Positions 16,644-25,413 of a stretch of 43,638 bases of DNA are shown one piece after another. The position numbers were made by a program, and so were the translations under genes. The notes beneath the pieces were generated by a model. That model was not told the origin of the DNA, made no database searches, and saw only the letters and a list, made by a program, of their open reading frames with translations. The stretch comes from Mycolicibacterium pyrenivorans (GTDB lineage Bacteria; Actinomycetota; Actinomycetes; Mycobacteriales; Mycobacteriaceae), in the NCBI RefSeq assembly GCF_025821625.1, contig NZ_JACKSH010000020.1, positions 1 through 43,638 of the forward strand, in the 5' to 3' direction. Every line of letters starts with the position of its first letter. The first letter of the stretch is position 1.

Positions 16644-17363
16644 AGTACATCGCCTACAACCCGGCCAGCAACATCAAACCACCCAAACGGCCTCGAAAGC
16701 GTCGCATGGTGTGGACGCCCGATCCAAGCCTTCCTCCTGTCGGTGCAGCGCGACCGGTTCGCACCGCTCTTCCTCCTCGAACTGACAACCGGGATCCTAA
16801 CGGGGCCAGATTTGTGGTCTCAAGTGGTCAGCCGTCGACCTCGACGCCGGCGAGATCACCGTGCACGACAACCGGGTCGTCGTCGCTGGCCACGCGCGGG
16901 ACAAAGCGGGTGGCAAAACCGAGAATGCCGACCAGACGATATCGATCGATCGGGCCACCGTCGCGGCACTGCGCAGATGGCGCGAGCATCAAGACGGCGA
17001 GCGCGAGTTCTTCGGCGCCGACTATCACCCCGGCGACTACGTGTTCACCTTCGAGGACGGGCGCCCACCACATCCGACACGATCAGACAGCGATTCGACC
17101 GCCTCGCCGCCGCCGCGAGGCTCTCGCGGATCACCTTCCACGATCTGCGCCACTCGTATGCCACCGGCGCACTGAAAGCCGGTGTCAGCCCGAAGATTCT
17201 CAGCGAACGAATCGGACACGCGGACGTCGGATTCTTCCTCCAGACCTACGCCCACGTGATCACGAACGACGACCGTGAGGCGGCCCAGCAGGCCGCGTCG
17301 TTCCTCATCGGGGACGGCTGGGAACCCGAACCAGACCAGGAATCAGATGATGAGCAAGGCTAA
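16644..17363 (+). pseudogene. Tyrosine recombinase (phage-type integrase), degenerate
   Basis: Most of a site-specific integrase can be pieced together from three frames. 16644 to about 16727 reads QYIAYNPASNIKPPKRPRKR, then RMVWTPD. About 16727-16797 reads AFLLSVQRDRFAPLFLLELT, then TGI. About 16797-17077 reads GLKWSAVDLDAGEITVHDNR and on to YVFTFEDGRPPHP. About 17077-17363 reads TIRQRFDRLAAAARLSRITF, then HDLRHSYATGALKAG, RIGHADVGFFLQTYAHV and a TGA-free tail to the stop. The catalytic H-x-x-R, the later His and Tyr (QTYAHV) remain. The first catalytic Arg region after TGI is damaged, the N-terminal arm-binding domain is missing, and three frameshifts make it inactive. It runs toward the 3' end of tRNA-Met, 67 bases away. 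Confidence 0.82.
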
Positions 17364-17391
17364 TGTTCACAATCCGTTCACACGCTGCATG

Positions 17392-17427
17392 AAAACGGCC
17401 CCCGGAGCCATCTCCGGGGGCCGTTTT
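17392..17427. terminator. Strong bidirectional terminator downstream of tRNA-Met
   Basis: AAAACGGCCCCCGGAG (17392-17407), loop CCAT and CTCCGGGGGCCGTTTT (17412-17427) form a perfect 16-base-pair hairpin with A- and T-runs at the two ends, so it can end transcripts from either side. It lies four bases beyond the CCA end of the tRNA on the minus strand and 28 bases after the integrase stop on the plus strand. Confidence 0.9.
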
Positions 17428-17430
17428 ACC

Positions 17431-17507
17431 TGGTAGCGGGGACAGGATTCGAACCTGCGACCTCTGGGTTATGAGCCCAGCGAGCTACCGAGCTGCTCCA
17501 CCCCGCG
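17431..17507 (-). tRNA. Initiator tRNA-Met (CAT anticodon)
   Basis: This 77-base gene includes an encoded CCA. On the minus strand it begins CGCGGGGTGGAGC, carries the anticodon loop CTCATAA at about 17477-17471, and ends GTTCGAATCC then TGTCCCCGCTACCA. Initiator features are three consecutive G-C pairs in the anticodon stem (GGG/CCC) and a mismatch at the first acceptor pair (C1 opposite U72). The 3' end faces the degenerate integrase, the usual geometry of a tRNA attachment site. Confidence 0.95.
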
Positions 17508-17562
17508 ATGGTGAACGCAAGGTTACCCATGTAATCGATGTGCATCCAAATCGCCTGTTCAA

Positions 17563-17587
17563 GCGACCTCGCGGGTCGCGAGGTCGC
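17563..17587. repeat. Perfect 11-base-pair hairpin
   Basis: GCGACCTCGCG (17563-17573), loop GGT and CGCGAGGTCGC (17577-17587) form a perfect hairpin between the tRNA and the end of the FAD-oxidase pseudogene. There is no T-run. It may be a terminator-like structure for the pseudogene, which reads toward it. Confidence 0.5.
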
Positions 17588-17644
17588 GCATTTGCACACG
17601 ATTTGCGGCGCGTCGGCGTGCAGACACGCGAGCTCGCGGGGCGA

Positions 17645-18584
17645 CTACGTGGCGCGGATCACCTGGCCGGTGGCCAGCACCCGGGCCGGGTCGTACCGAT
17701 CCGCCAGCGCGGCCAGCCGGTGCAGCGTGTCCTCGTGGTACACGCGCGCCGGTCGGGCCGGGTCGTAGGACGGCGCGAAGTTCGGCATCTGCGCGCCGGT
17801 AGCCCACGGCGCGACCGCGCGTGTCACCGCCGACGCATGGCCGACCACCATGTCCGCGATCTCCGGGACGGGCGCGCCGATCACCGCGAGCGAGAACGCG
17901 GCGTCGCGACGGCGTCGTCGCCGTCGAAATACACTGCGCCGCCGTAGAACTCAGAGATCGGCAGCAGAGCGATCTCGACCGCGGTGACGATCCCGAGCGT
18001 GGCCTTGCCGCCGCGCAGACCCCAGAACAGGTCGGCGTTCTCCTCGGGGGTGGCGCGCAGCAGCGTGCCCTCGCCGGTGACGACGTCGAAGGCCCTCACG
18101 TGATCCGACGACAGCCCCACCGTGCGCACCAGCGGGCCGATCCCGCCGCCGGTGAGGTACCCGACCACGCCGACGCCGGGCGCCGAACCACACAGCGGCG
18201 CCAGGCCGTGCGTGGTGGCGGCGTCGAGCACGTCCTGCCACCGCGCGCCCGCACCCACCCGGGCCGTGCGGTGAGAACATCCACCGCGCAGTGCTTCATC
18301 GCCGAGGTCTGCACGAGGATGCTGTCCTGCCCCACGCCGACCGCGCCGTGTCCGGTCGCCTGGACGGTGACCGTGTAGCCGTGTGCCGCGGCGAACCTGA
18401 CGGTGCCCGCGATATCTTCTGGCGACGTAGCCAACACGACCGCCGCGGGGTTCACGGGCGCCGCCACGTTCCACGGGGTGCAGCGCTCGTAGCCGGGCTC
18501 CCCGTTCAGCGCCACGGGCGTCGCAACATGGTCACGCAACCTGTGCAGCGCCTCGGCGCGCGCCAGGTCGGTCGGTGTCGTCAT
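17645..18584 (-). pseudogene. FAD-linked (BBE-type) oxidase, frameshifted and internally deleted
   Basis: The gene starts at ATG 18584 (AAAGG upstream) and reads TTPTDLARAEALHRLRDHVA, then VQATGHGAVGVGQDSILVQT up to VLTARPG. Near 18265 the frame changes and it continues RWQDVLDAATTHGLAPLCGS, then GVVGYLTGGGIGPLVR and NADLFWGLRGGKATLGIVTA. Near 17890 it jumps again to EIADMVVGHASAVTRAV and PSYDPARPARVYHEDTLHRL, ending in the berberine-bridge-like YDPARVLATGQVIRAT. The first two parts are the PCMH-type FAD domain. A stretch of roughly 150 residues of the substrate domain seems to be missing between the last two. Two frame breaks plus a deletion make it nonfunctional. Confidence 0.8.
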
Positions 18585-18605
18585 CGAAGTGCCTTTCGCC
18601 AAGTC

Positions 18606-18805
18606 CGGTTCTGGGAGCGTTCCAGTTCGGGCTGGGCGCGGCCATCGCACCCGTGGTGGGTGTGTTGGGCAACGACGAACTCTCCATGGCGGTGGTGATG
18701 TCGGCGGGCGTGATGATCGCACTTCTGGCACTGTTGGTGACCGGCGTGCACCGGTCCGCGGCGACGGACGCCATTCCTGACGGGGCGGTCGCCGAGCCTG
18801 TCTGA
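18606..18805 (+). pseudogene. Detached C-terminal end of a Bcr/CflA-type MFS transporter
   Basis: The plus strand encodes VLGAFQFGLGAAIAPVVGVL, then GNDELSMAVVMSAGVMIALL and ALLVTGVHRS to a TGA at 18803-18805. These are the last two membrane helices of a Bcr/CflA-type drug exporter. The fragment has no start of its own. It is the missing end of the truncated gene at 32840-33846 on the opposite strand. The shared CGGT at 18606-18609 and 32840-32843 allows an in-frame join (TCG GTT CTG GGA), giving about 335 + 65 = 400 residues. Confidence 0.82.
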
Positions 18806-18939
18806 CGGCGAGAGCTCCGGGTGCGGACTTGTCGGGATTCTCGTCGGTACGTAGCGTCGGGCCGTCGCCTGCCCCATGCATCGACACCTAGCTCGATCCT
18901 CGCCGATTTCCCCGACCCCACGAGACTGCCGATCACCAC

Positions 18940-20793
18940 ATGTTCGAGACCGTGACCCCCCGCGCCCGGGCCGTCAACCCGTGGCATGCGTTGTGGGCGT
19001 TGCTCGTCGGCTTCTTCATGATCCTGGTCGACGCCACGATCGTGGCCGTCGCCAACCCGGCGATCATGACGAGCCTGGGCGCCGACTACGACGCGGTGAT
19101 CTGGGTGACCAGCGCCTACCTGCTGGCGTACGCGGTGCCGCTGCTGGTGGCAGGCGGCCTGGGAGACAGGTACGGGCCGAAGAACGTCTACCTGCTCGGC
19201 CTCGCCGTCTTCACGGCGGCGTCGTTGTGGTGCGGTCTGGCCGACAGCATCGGCACGCTGGTCGCCGCCCGGGTCGTCCAGGGCGTCGGTGCGGCGCTGC
19301 TCACGCCGCAGACGCTGTCGGTGATCACCCGAACCTTCCCGGCGCATCGCCGCGGCGTCGCGATGAGCGTCTGGGGCGCCACCGCGGGAGTGGCCACCCT
19401 CGTCGGGCCACTGGCCGGTGGGGTTCTGGTGGAACACCTGGGCTGGCAGTGGATCTTCATCGTCAACGTGCCCGTCGGCATCATCGGGCTTGTGTTGGCC
19501 GTCTGGTTGGTGCCGGTGCTGCCCACGCAGAAACACGGGTTCGACACGCCCGGGGTGATTCTGTCGGGCGTCGGCATGTTCCTGATCGTCTTCGCGCTGC
19601 AGGAGGGCCAGTCCCGCGACTGGGCGCCGTGGATCTGGGCGTCCATCGCGATCGGCGTCGCGGTCATGGCCGCGTTTCTCTACTGGCAGTCGATCAACCC
19701 CGGCGAGCCGCTGATCCCGCTGCTCATCTTCCGCGATCGCGACTTCTCCATGTCGAACCTCGGGGTGGCGACCATCGGCTTCGTCGCCACCGCGATGATC
19801 CTGCCGCTGATGTTCTATGCCCAGGCGGTCTGCGGGATGACGCCGACGCAGGCCGCCCTGCTGACCGCTCCGATGGCTGTGGTCACCGGGGTGCTCGCGC
19901 CGCTTGTCGGCCGGATCGTCGACCGGGCCCATCCGCGGTCGGTGGTCGGGTTCGGCTTCTCGGTGATGGCGATCGGGCTGACCTGGCTGTCGATCGAGAT
20001 GACGCCGACAACTCCGGTCTGGCGCCTGGTCCTCCCGCTGACGGCGATGGGGGTGGGCATGGCGTTCATCTGGTCGCCGCTGGCCGCCACCGCGACCAGG
20101 AACCTGCCTCCGCAACTGGCCGGGGCGGGCTCCGGGGTGTACAACACGAACCGTCAGGTGGGGTCGGTGCTCGGCAGCGCGGGCATGGCCGCGTTCATGG
20201 CGTCGCGGTTGTCGGCCGAAATGCCGGGCGCGGCCGACGCGACGCCGCGGACCGACGGATCGGTCTCCCGGCTGCCGGATTTCCTGCACGCGCCGTTCGC
20301 CGCGGCGATGTCGCAGGCGATGTTGCTGCCGGCGTTCATCGCGCTGCTCGGGGTGATCGCCGCGCTGTTTCTGCTGGGGTTCGCCACGACCAGGGCGTAT
20401 CCGCATCGGGCGGATGCCGCCGATCACGCCGGCGACGTGCCCCAGGAGTGGGACGACGGCCCGTTCCTCGACGACGACGAGTACGTCGAGTACGTCGTGC
20501 ACCGGGACGAAACCGTCGGCACCGACGACAAAGTCGACACCGTCGACACCGACGTCCTCGGCCCGGTGCGAGAGGCCCCGGCAACGTCGGTGCCGGAACC
20601 TGCTGTGCCGCAACAGGAATGGCGCAGCATCCTCGATCAGCTGCTGGCGGAAGCGGCACCGCGGGAATCGAAGCGGGCACCGCATAACGGGTTCCACGTC
20701 GACGGCGACGCACCGCCTCCGCCGGGCGGACCCGTCGCCGGTCACCGTGACACCCCGGCGCGCGGCAGGCACGCGCGGGATTCGGACGACTGA
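18940..20793 (+). CDS. DHA2-type MFS multidrug efflux transporter
   Basis: This 617-residue protein belongs to the 14-helix drug:H+ antiporter family (EmrB/QacA type). Motif D1 is at [18 protein letters not shown] (about residues 27-44), motif A at [16 protein letters not shown] (about 66-81) and motif C at [11 protein letters not shown] (about 150-160). About 500 residues of membrane domain are followed by a hydrophilic tail of about 120 residues rich in Asp and Glu ([20 protein letters not shown]). The start at ATG 18940 lacks a strong ribosome site. The stop lies directly before the end of the convergent mycoredoxin gene. It may correspond to Rv1250 of M. tuberculosis, beside kgd there, but that is from memory and not certain. 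Confidence 0.88.
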   Translation: MFETVTPRARAVNPWHALWALLVGFFMILVDATIVAVANPAIMTSLGADYDAVIWVTSAYLLAYAVPLLVAGGLGDRYGPKNVYLLGLAVFTAASLWCGLADSIGTLVAARVVQGVGAALLTPQTLSVITRTFPAHRRGVAMSVWGATAGVATLVGPLAGGVLVEHLGWQWIFIVNVPVGIIGLVLAVWLVPVLPTQKHGFDTPGVILSGVGMFLIVFALQEGQSRDWAPWIWASIAIGVAVMAAFLYWQSINPGEPLIPLLIFRDRDFSMSNLGVATIGFVATAMILPLMFYAQAVCGMTPTQAALLTAPMAVVTGVLAPLVGRIVDRAHPRSVVGFGFSVMAIGLTWLSIEMTPTTPVWRLVLPLTAMGVGMAFIWSPLAATATRNLPPQLAGAGSGVYNTNRQVGSVLGSAGMAAFMASRLSAEMPGAADATPRTDGSVSRLPDFLHAPFAAAMSQAMLLPAFIALLGVIAALFLLGFATTRAYPHRADAADHAGDVPQEWDDGPFLDDDEYVEYVVHRDETVGTDDKVDTVDTDVLGPVREAPATSVPEPAVPQQEWRSILDQLLAEAAPRESKRAPHNGFHVDGDAPPPPGGPVAGHRDTPARGRHARDSDD

Positions 20794-21048
20794 CTAACCG
20801 GCGAGCTTGGCCTTGACCTGCGCCCCGCTCGGGTTCGTCAGCGTCGACCCGTCGGCGAACCTCAGCGTCGGCACGGTCTGATTTCCGCCGTTGGCCGACG
20901 CCACGAAGTCGGCGGCGGCCGGGTCGGTCTCGATGTCGACCTCGGCGAAGGCGATGCCCTCGTTCTTGAGGACCTTCTTCAGACGGACGCAGTAGCCACA
21001 CCATGTGGTGGTGTACATGGTCACCGCAGCGGTTTGATCAGCGCTCAT
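20794..21048 (-). CDS. mrx1: Mycoredoxin (glutaredoxin-like)
   Basis: This 84-residue protein has the glutaredoxin fold. The active site CGYC is at residues 17-20 (TTTWCGYC), and the TVPTLRFADG segment holds the cis-Pro of the thioredoxin fold. Mycoredoxin reduces mycothiol-mixed disulfides using mycothiol in the cytosol. GAAGG lies five bases before the ATG. It is divergent from uvrD2, as in other mycobacteria (Rv3198A next to uvrD2). Its 3' end abuts the efflux gene, where nudC would be expected from the M. tuberculosis order as I remember it. Confidence 0.93.
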   Translation of the reverse strand: MSADQTAAVTMYTTTWCGYCVRLKKVLKNEGIAFAEVDIETDPAAADFVASANGGNQTVPTLRFADGSTLTNPSGAQVKAKLAG

Positions 21049-21130
21049 AAGGCCTTCAACGTAGTCGACGCCGGAGTCATGCCCGCGTCGCGGGCCGCGA
21101 TTGTCGGGCCGCGCTGACATGATGGTCGGC

Positions 21131-23260
21131 ATGTCCCCAACAGCCTCGCGTGACCGGCTGCTGGGCGATCTCGACGAGGAGCAGCGCGAGGCGGTCCTCG
21201 CGGCCCGCGGACCGGTCTGTGTGCTGGCCGGCGCCGGGACCGGGAAGACCCGCACCATCACCCGTCGGATCGCCCATCTGGTGAGCGCAGGCCACGTCGT
21301 CGCCTCCCAGGTGCTGGCCGTGACGTTCACCCAACGCGCGGCGGGCGAGATGCGCGGCCGGTTGCGTGCCCTCAGCAGCGACGAGGCCGAGACGTCCCTG
21401 GAAACGGTGCAGGCGATGACGTTCCACGCCGCGGCGCGCCGCCAGCTGGCCTACTTCTGGCCCCGCGTGGTGGGCAACACCGAGTGGCAGCTGCTGGACA
21501 CCAAGTTCTCGATCGTCGCTCAGGCCGCCAACCGCCGCGGGTTGCCCACCAGCACCGACGACGTGCGCGACCTGGCCGGCGAGATCGAATGGGCCAAGGG
21601 CTCTCTGATCAGCCCGGAGGACTACGCGGCGACCGTCGCCCGGGCGGGACGCGACATCCCGTTCGACGCGGCCAAGATCGCCGCGGTGTACGAGGCCTAC
21701 GAGGGGCTCAAGGCCCGCCACGACGGCAGGGCGCTTCTCGATTTCGACGACCTGCTGCTGCACACCGCCGCAGCGATCGAGAACGACGCCACGGTGGCCC
21801 AGGAGTTCCGCGACCGCTACCGCTGCTTCGTCGTCGACGAGTATCAGGACGTCACCCCGTTGCAGCAGCGGGTGCTGGACGCCTGGCTGGGCAGCCGCGA
21901 CGACCTCACCGTCGTGGGGGACGCCAACCAGACCATCTACTCGTTCACCGGCGCCTCACCGCGCTACCTGCTCGACTTCTCCCGGCGCTTCCCCGAGGCG
22001 GCGGTCGTGCGGCTGGAGCGCGACTACCGCTCCACGCCGCAGGTGGTGTCGCTGGCCAACCGGGTCATCGCCGCCGCACGTGGCCGGATGGCGGGCAGCA
22101 GGCTGCACCTGGTGGGCCAGCGTCCACCCGGTCCCGAGCCGACGTTCAGCGAGTACCCCGACGAGGTCGCCGAGGCGACCGCGGTGGCGCGCGGCGTCAA
22201 GAGGTTGCTCGAATCCGGTACTGCCGCTTCCGAGATCGCGGTGCTCTACCGCATCAACGCCCAGTCGGAGGCCTACGAAGAGGCGCTCACCGAGGTCGGC
22301 GTCCCGTTCCAGGTGCGCGGCGGGGAGGGCTTCTTCAGCCGCCAGGAGATCCGGCAGGCCCTGCTGGCATTGCAGCGCGCCGCTGAACGGGACGCCGCGA
22401 ACGCCGACGGTGCACTGCCGGAGATCGTGCGCGCCGTCCTTGAGCCGCTGGGACTGACGGCCGAGCCGCCGACGGGCACCCGGGTGCGGGAGCGCTGGGA
22501 GGCGCTTGCCGCGTTGGCCGAACTCGTCGACGAAGAAGTGGCGCAGCGTCCGCACCTCGACCTGCGCGCCCTGGTCACCGAGTTGCGCCAGCGCGCCGAC
22601 GCCCGCCACCCCCCGGTGGTGCAGGGCGTCACGCTGGCGTCGCTGCACGCCGCCAAGGGCCTGGAGTGGGACGCGGTGTTCCTCGTCGGGCTCGCCGACG
22701 GCACCCTGCCGATCTCCCACGCACTGTCCCACGGCCCCGACAGCGAGCCGGTGGAAGAGGAGCGTCGGCTGCTGTACGTCGGAATCACAAGGGCGCGAGT
22801 GCATTTGGCGCTCAGCTGGGCGTTGGCCCGGGCTCCCGGTGGGCGGCAGGGCCGGCGCCCGTCGCGCTTCCTCAACGGCATCGCGCCGCAGTCGCAACGC
22901 GTCAGCGCAGCGGGGGGCCCGAGCAAGCCGCGTAAAGCCCGCGGCCCGGCCCCGCGCTGCCGGGTCTGCAACGCGGCGCTGACGTCGCCGGCGGCGATCA
23001 TGCTGCGCCGCTGCGAAGACTGCCCGTCCGATCTTGACGAACAACTCCTCGGCGAACTCAAGGACTGGCGGCTACGCATCTCCAAGGAGATGAGCGTGCC
23101 GGCCTACGTGGTGTTCACCGACAACACCTTGATTGCGATCGCGGAGGCGCTGCCGACCGACGACGCGGCACTGGTCGCCATCCCCGGCATCGGCGCCCGC
23201 AAGCTCGAACAGTTCGGTCCGGATGTGCTCGCGATGGTCAAAGGCCGCCAAACTTCGTAA
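21131..23260 (+). CDS. uvrD2: ATP-dependent DNA helicase UvrD2
   Basis: This is a 709-residue superfamily 1 helicase. Walker A GAGTGKT is at about residues 34-40, motif II is VVDEYQDV, and then come [27 protein letters not shown] (motif IV), [17 protein letters not shown] (motif V) and [20 protein letters not shown] (motif VI). The C-terminal part has the tetracysteine motif CRVC...CEDC and ends with an HRDC domain (about residues 620-700), the arrangement of mycobacterial UvrD2. It is a 3'-5' helicase linked to DNA repair and is essential in M. tuberculosis. I use ATG 21131 because it matches the family's N-terminus; ATGs at 21119 and 21122 and a GTG at 21101 are alternatives. Confidence 0.95.
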   Translation: MSPTASRDRLLGDLDEEQREAVLAARGPVCVLAGAGTGKTRTITRRIAHLVSAGHVVASQVLAVTFTQRAAGEMRGRLRALSSDEAETSLETVQAMTFHAAARRQLAYFWPRVVGNTEWQLLDTKFSIVAQAANRRGLPTSTDDVRDLAGEIEWAKGSLISPEDYAATVARAGRDIPFDAAKIAAVYEAYEGLKARHDGRALLDFDDLLLHTAAAIENDATVAQEFRDRYRCFVVDEYQDVTPLQQRVLDAWLGSRDDLTVVGDANQTIYSFTGASPRYLLDFSRRFPEAAVVRLERDYRSTPQVVSLANRVIAAARGRMAGSRLHLVGQRPPGPEPTFSEYPDEVAEATAVARGVKRLLESGTAASEIAVLYRINAQSEAYEEALTEVGVPFQVRGGEGFFSRQEIRQALLALQRAAERDAANADGALPEIVRAVLEPLGLTAEPPTGTRVRERWEALAALAELVDEEVAQRPHLDLRALVTELRQRADARHPPVVQGVTLASLHAAKGLEWDAVFLVGLADGTLPISHALSHGPDSEPVEEERRLLYVGITRARVHLALSWALARAPGGRQGRRPSRFLNGIAPQSQRVSAAGGPSKPRKARGPAPRCRVCNAALTSPAAIMLRRCEDCPSDLDEQLLGELKDWRLRISKEMSVPAYVVFTDNTLIAIAEALPTDDAALVAIPGIGARKLEQFGPDVLAMVKGRQTS

Positions 23261-23283
23261 AAATCGTGCCATACCCGCAGCTC

Positions 23284-23323
23284 AGAAAATCGGTTGAGGG
23301 TTTCGGCTGCTACCGTCTAACCT
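23284..23323 (+). promoter_or_regulatory. whiB7 autoregulated promoter
   Basis: Just after uvrD2, TTGAGG (23294-23299) and TAACCT (23318-23323) are 18 bases apart and fit a -35/-10 pair. The AT-rich AGAAAAT directly before the -35 box matches the place where WhiB7's AT-hook contacts its promoters together with sigma A. This is the usual layout of whiB7 promoters in mycobacteria. Confidence 0.6.
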
Positions 23324-23370
23324 CAGAACACACAGACGAAGGCCATGTGCGAAAGGAGGGTGCCACGATC

Positions 23371-23550
23371 ATGGAAAGCAATTTCTACTTCACCGGCGTA
23401 AGCGTTGCCGGCATGTCGCGGACCCTCCATGCCCCCATCGGGGCGCACCCCGCCGCCGCCATTCCCGCCACCGCCGCCATTGCGGCGCCGCGTAAGCGCC
23501 GCGCCGCAACCGGCACGACTGCCGCGTCCGTGAATCGGGGCTCCATCTAG
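23371..23550 (+). CDS. whiB7 leader ORF (uORF)
   Basis: This is a 59-codon leader ORF upstream of whiB7. AAAGGAGG lies about ten bases before the ATG. It is rich in Ala and Pro with an RKRR cluster. In mycobacteria, slowed translation of the whiB7 uORF by ribosome-targeting drugs prevents formation of the downstream terminator and lets whiB7 be transcribed. The ORF ends ten bases before the attenuator hairpin, which fits that mechanism. The peptide itself probably has no other role. Confidence 0.7.
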   Translation: MESNFYFTGVSVAGMSRTLHAPIGAHPAAAIPATAAIAAPRKRRAATGTTAASVNRGSI

Positions 23551-23559
23551 CAGAGCCCA

Positions 23560-23618
23560 CGAAACGCCTGAAGGCCACGGACCCGCAATCACCCGGATCC
23601 GTGGCCAGATTCGTTTCG
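23560..23618 (+). terminator. whiB7 attenuator hairpin
   Basis: GGCCACGGA (23573-23581) pairs perfectly with TCCGTGGCC (23598-23606). An outer pairing of CGAAACG (23560-23566) with CGTTTCG (23612-23618) extends the stem, and CTTTT follows shortly after. This is a conditional terminator between the leader ORF and whiB7. Confidence 0.75.
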
Positions 23619-23720
23619 GAATCCTTTTCGAACCGAACACCTGGTCGCAGATCCATCCAAGACAGATGGCCGAAGTTGACAACGACGTTTTCAAGACGAC
23701 CAGGAAGCAGAGGACCGGAC

Positions 23721-23999
23721 ATGTCTTCCCTGACATGTGAGAGAACGAAGCTGGCGGTGCCGTGTCGTGATGGGGACAACCCGGACCTGTGGTTCGCGGA
23801 GGACCCGCGCGATCTCGAGCAGGCCAAGGCGCTGTGCGCGGACTGCCCGATCCGGCGCGAGTGCCTGATCGCGGCACTGGAACGCCAGGAGCCGTGGGGC
23901 GTGTGGGGCGGTGAGATCCTCGACCGGGGCACCGTCATCGCCCGCAAGCGACCGCGCGGGCGGCCGCGCAAAGACACGAAAGACCGTGTGGCCGCGTGA
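23721..23999 (+). CDS. whiB7: WhiB7 redox-sensitive transcription regulator
   Basis: This 92-residue protein is the usual length of WhiB7. Four Cys ligate the iron-sulfur cluster: VPC at residue 15 and the later LCADC...ECL group. The signature G-V-W-G-G follows (EPWGVWGGEI), and the C-terminal AT-hook RPRGRPRK distinguishes WhiB7 from other Wbl proteins. It binds sigma A and activates intrinsic antibiotic-resistance genes. I use ATG 23721 because it gives the family length; the frame is open to 23601 inside the leader. The gene sits in its conserved place next to uvrD2. Confidence 0.95.
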   Translation: MSSLTCERTKLAVPCRDGDNPDLWFAEDPRDLEQAKALCADCPIRRECLIAALERQEPWGVWGGEILDRGTVIARKRPRGRPRKDTKDRVAA

Positions 24000-24020
24000 T
24001 TCTCAGCCGGCTCCGGCGCG

Positions 24021-25358
24021 CTACACCGCGTCGGGGTTGGCGAATCCCGGCACCGTCTCCTCGGCGATGCGCCGGGTGTCGACGTGCGCGTCGAGCTGGC
24101 AGGAGATCGCGACGATCGACGCGATGACCCGCATCGGTATCGCCAGCTTCGGCGGGATGTCCATCTGGCGGGCGGCCTTGATCTGGCTGGCCGCCTTGTC
24201 GAGTTCCAGCGACGTCATCTTCTGCAGCCACTTGCGGGTGTAGTGGAACACCGGGACCTGCAGGGGTTCGACGTACTGCTTGAGCATGTCGTCGATCTCG
24301 CGGATCGACACCTGCTGACCCTTCTGGATGAACCCGACCTTCTCCATGGTGGGCAGCAGCTTTTCGTAGTTCTTGTCCACGCCGTAGCGCAGCAGCTGCC
24401 CCAGCTCGACGGGCCAGCCGCCGGGCATCGGCGCCACCGCGCCGAAATCGATGACGCCCATCCGGTTTCCGGTCATCAGCATGAAGTTGCCGGGGTGAGC
24501 GTCACCGTGGACCATCTCGAGGCGCGTCGGCGCGTCGTCACAGAACTCGAACATCCGGGTGGCCATCAGATCGCGCTGCTCCTGGGTGCCTTCCCGGATG
24601 ATCTGCGACAGCGGAACGCCGTCGATCCATTCCTGGATGACGACCTTCGGGGCGCTGGCGACCACCCGCGGCACCACGAAATTCGGGTCGCCCTCATAGG
24701 CCTTGGCGAACGCGCGCTGATTGTCGGCCTCGAGCCGGTAGTCGAGCTCCATCTCGGTGCGCTCGATCAGCTCGTTGACGACACCCTGGACGTCCGCGCC
24801 GGGGGAGAGCTGCTTGAGCACGCCGACCATCCGCTGCATCGTCTTGAGGTCCGCGCGCAGCGCCTCGTCGGCGCCGGGGTACTGGATCTTGACCGCGACC
24901 TCGCGGCCGTCGGCCCAGACGGCCTTGTGTACCTGGCCGATGCTTGCCGAGGCGATCGCGGTGTCGTCGAACGACTGGAACCGTTCGCGCCATTTGGTGC
25001 CCAGTTGCCCGTCGAGCACCCGGTGCACCTTGGCCGCTGGCAGCGGCGGGGCTTCACGCTGGAGCTTGGTGAGCGCCTCCCGGTAGGGCTTGCCGTACTG
25101 CTCGGGGATCGCGGCTTCCATGACCGAGAGCGCCTGCCCGACTTTCATCGCGCCGCCCTTGAGTTCACCGAGCACCGTGAACAACTGCTGGGCGGCCTTG
25201 TCCATCAGTTCGGCATTGACGTCGTCCTTGGACTTGCCGGTCAGACGCTTGCCGAAGCCCAGCGCGGCTCGTCCGGCCATGCCCACAGGCAGCGACGCCA
25301 GCTTTGCGTTGCGCGCAGCGCGCCCCCGCTTGATGTCACTCACCAGTCCATCATCCAT
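24021..25358 (-). CDS. ABC1/UbiB-family atypical kinase
   Basis: This 445-residue ABC1 (ADCK/UbiB) family protein has the K-x-G-Q motif in GGAMKVGQALS (about residue 70), an Ala-rich loop (SIGQVHKA), VAVKIQYPG with the ATP-site Lys, and the catalytic GDAHPGNFM and VIDFGA motifs. ELDYRLEADNQ is the family's E-x-D block. Family members support isoprenoid quinone synthesis or lipid homeostasis; the mycobacterial protein (Rv3197 type) has been linked to macrolide resistance through the whiB7 neighbourhood. It is convergent with whiB7, 21 bases between. No membrane segment is obvious. Confidence 0.9.
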   Translation of the reverse strand: MDDGLVSDIKRGRAARNAKLASLPVGMAGRAALGFGKRLTGKSKDDVNAELMDKAAQQLFTVLGELKGGAMKVGQALSVMEAAIPEQYGKPYREALTKLQREAPPLPAAKVHRVLDGQLGTKWRERFQSFDDTAIASASIGQVHKAVWADGREVAVKIQYPGADEALRADLKTMQRMVGVLKQLSPGADVQGVVNELIERTEMELDYRLEADNQRAFAKAYEGDPNFVVPRVVASAPKVVIQEWIDGVPLSQIIREGTQEQRDLMATRMFEFCDDAPTRLEMVHGDAHPGNFMLMTGNRMGVIDFGAVAPMPGGWPVELGQLLRYGVDKNYEKLLPTMEKVGFIQKGQQVSIREIDDMLKQYVEPLQVPVFHYTRKWLQKMTSLELDKAASQIKAARQMDIPPKLAIPMRVIASIVAISCQLDAHVDTRRIAEETVPGFANPDAV

Positions 25359-25413
25359 GACTGGATGGCGCTCCGACCAACTGGTTGGAAACGCGCGATG
25401 TCACAATGCGCGC

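Noticed and set aside
17401..17480. A second tRNA-end copy marking the other attachment site
   Set aside because: I looked for the reverse complement of the tRNA 3' end elsewhere in the window and found none; the partner, if real, lies outside.
18532..20772. A 746-codon open frame antisense to the efflux gene
   Set aside because: It overlaps a clear 14-helix transporter, is Arg/His/Asp-rich, and has no family features.
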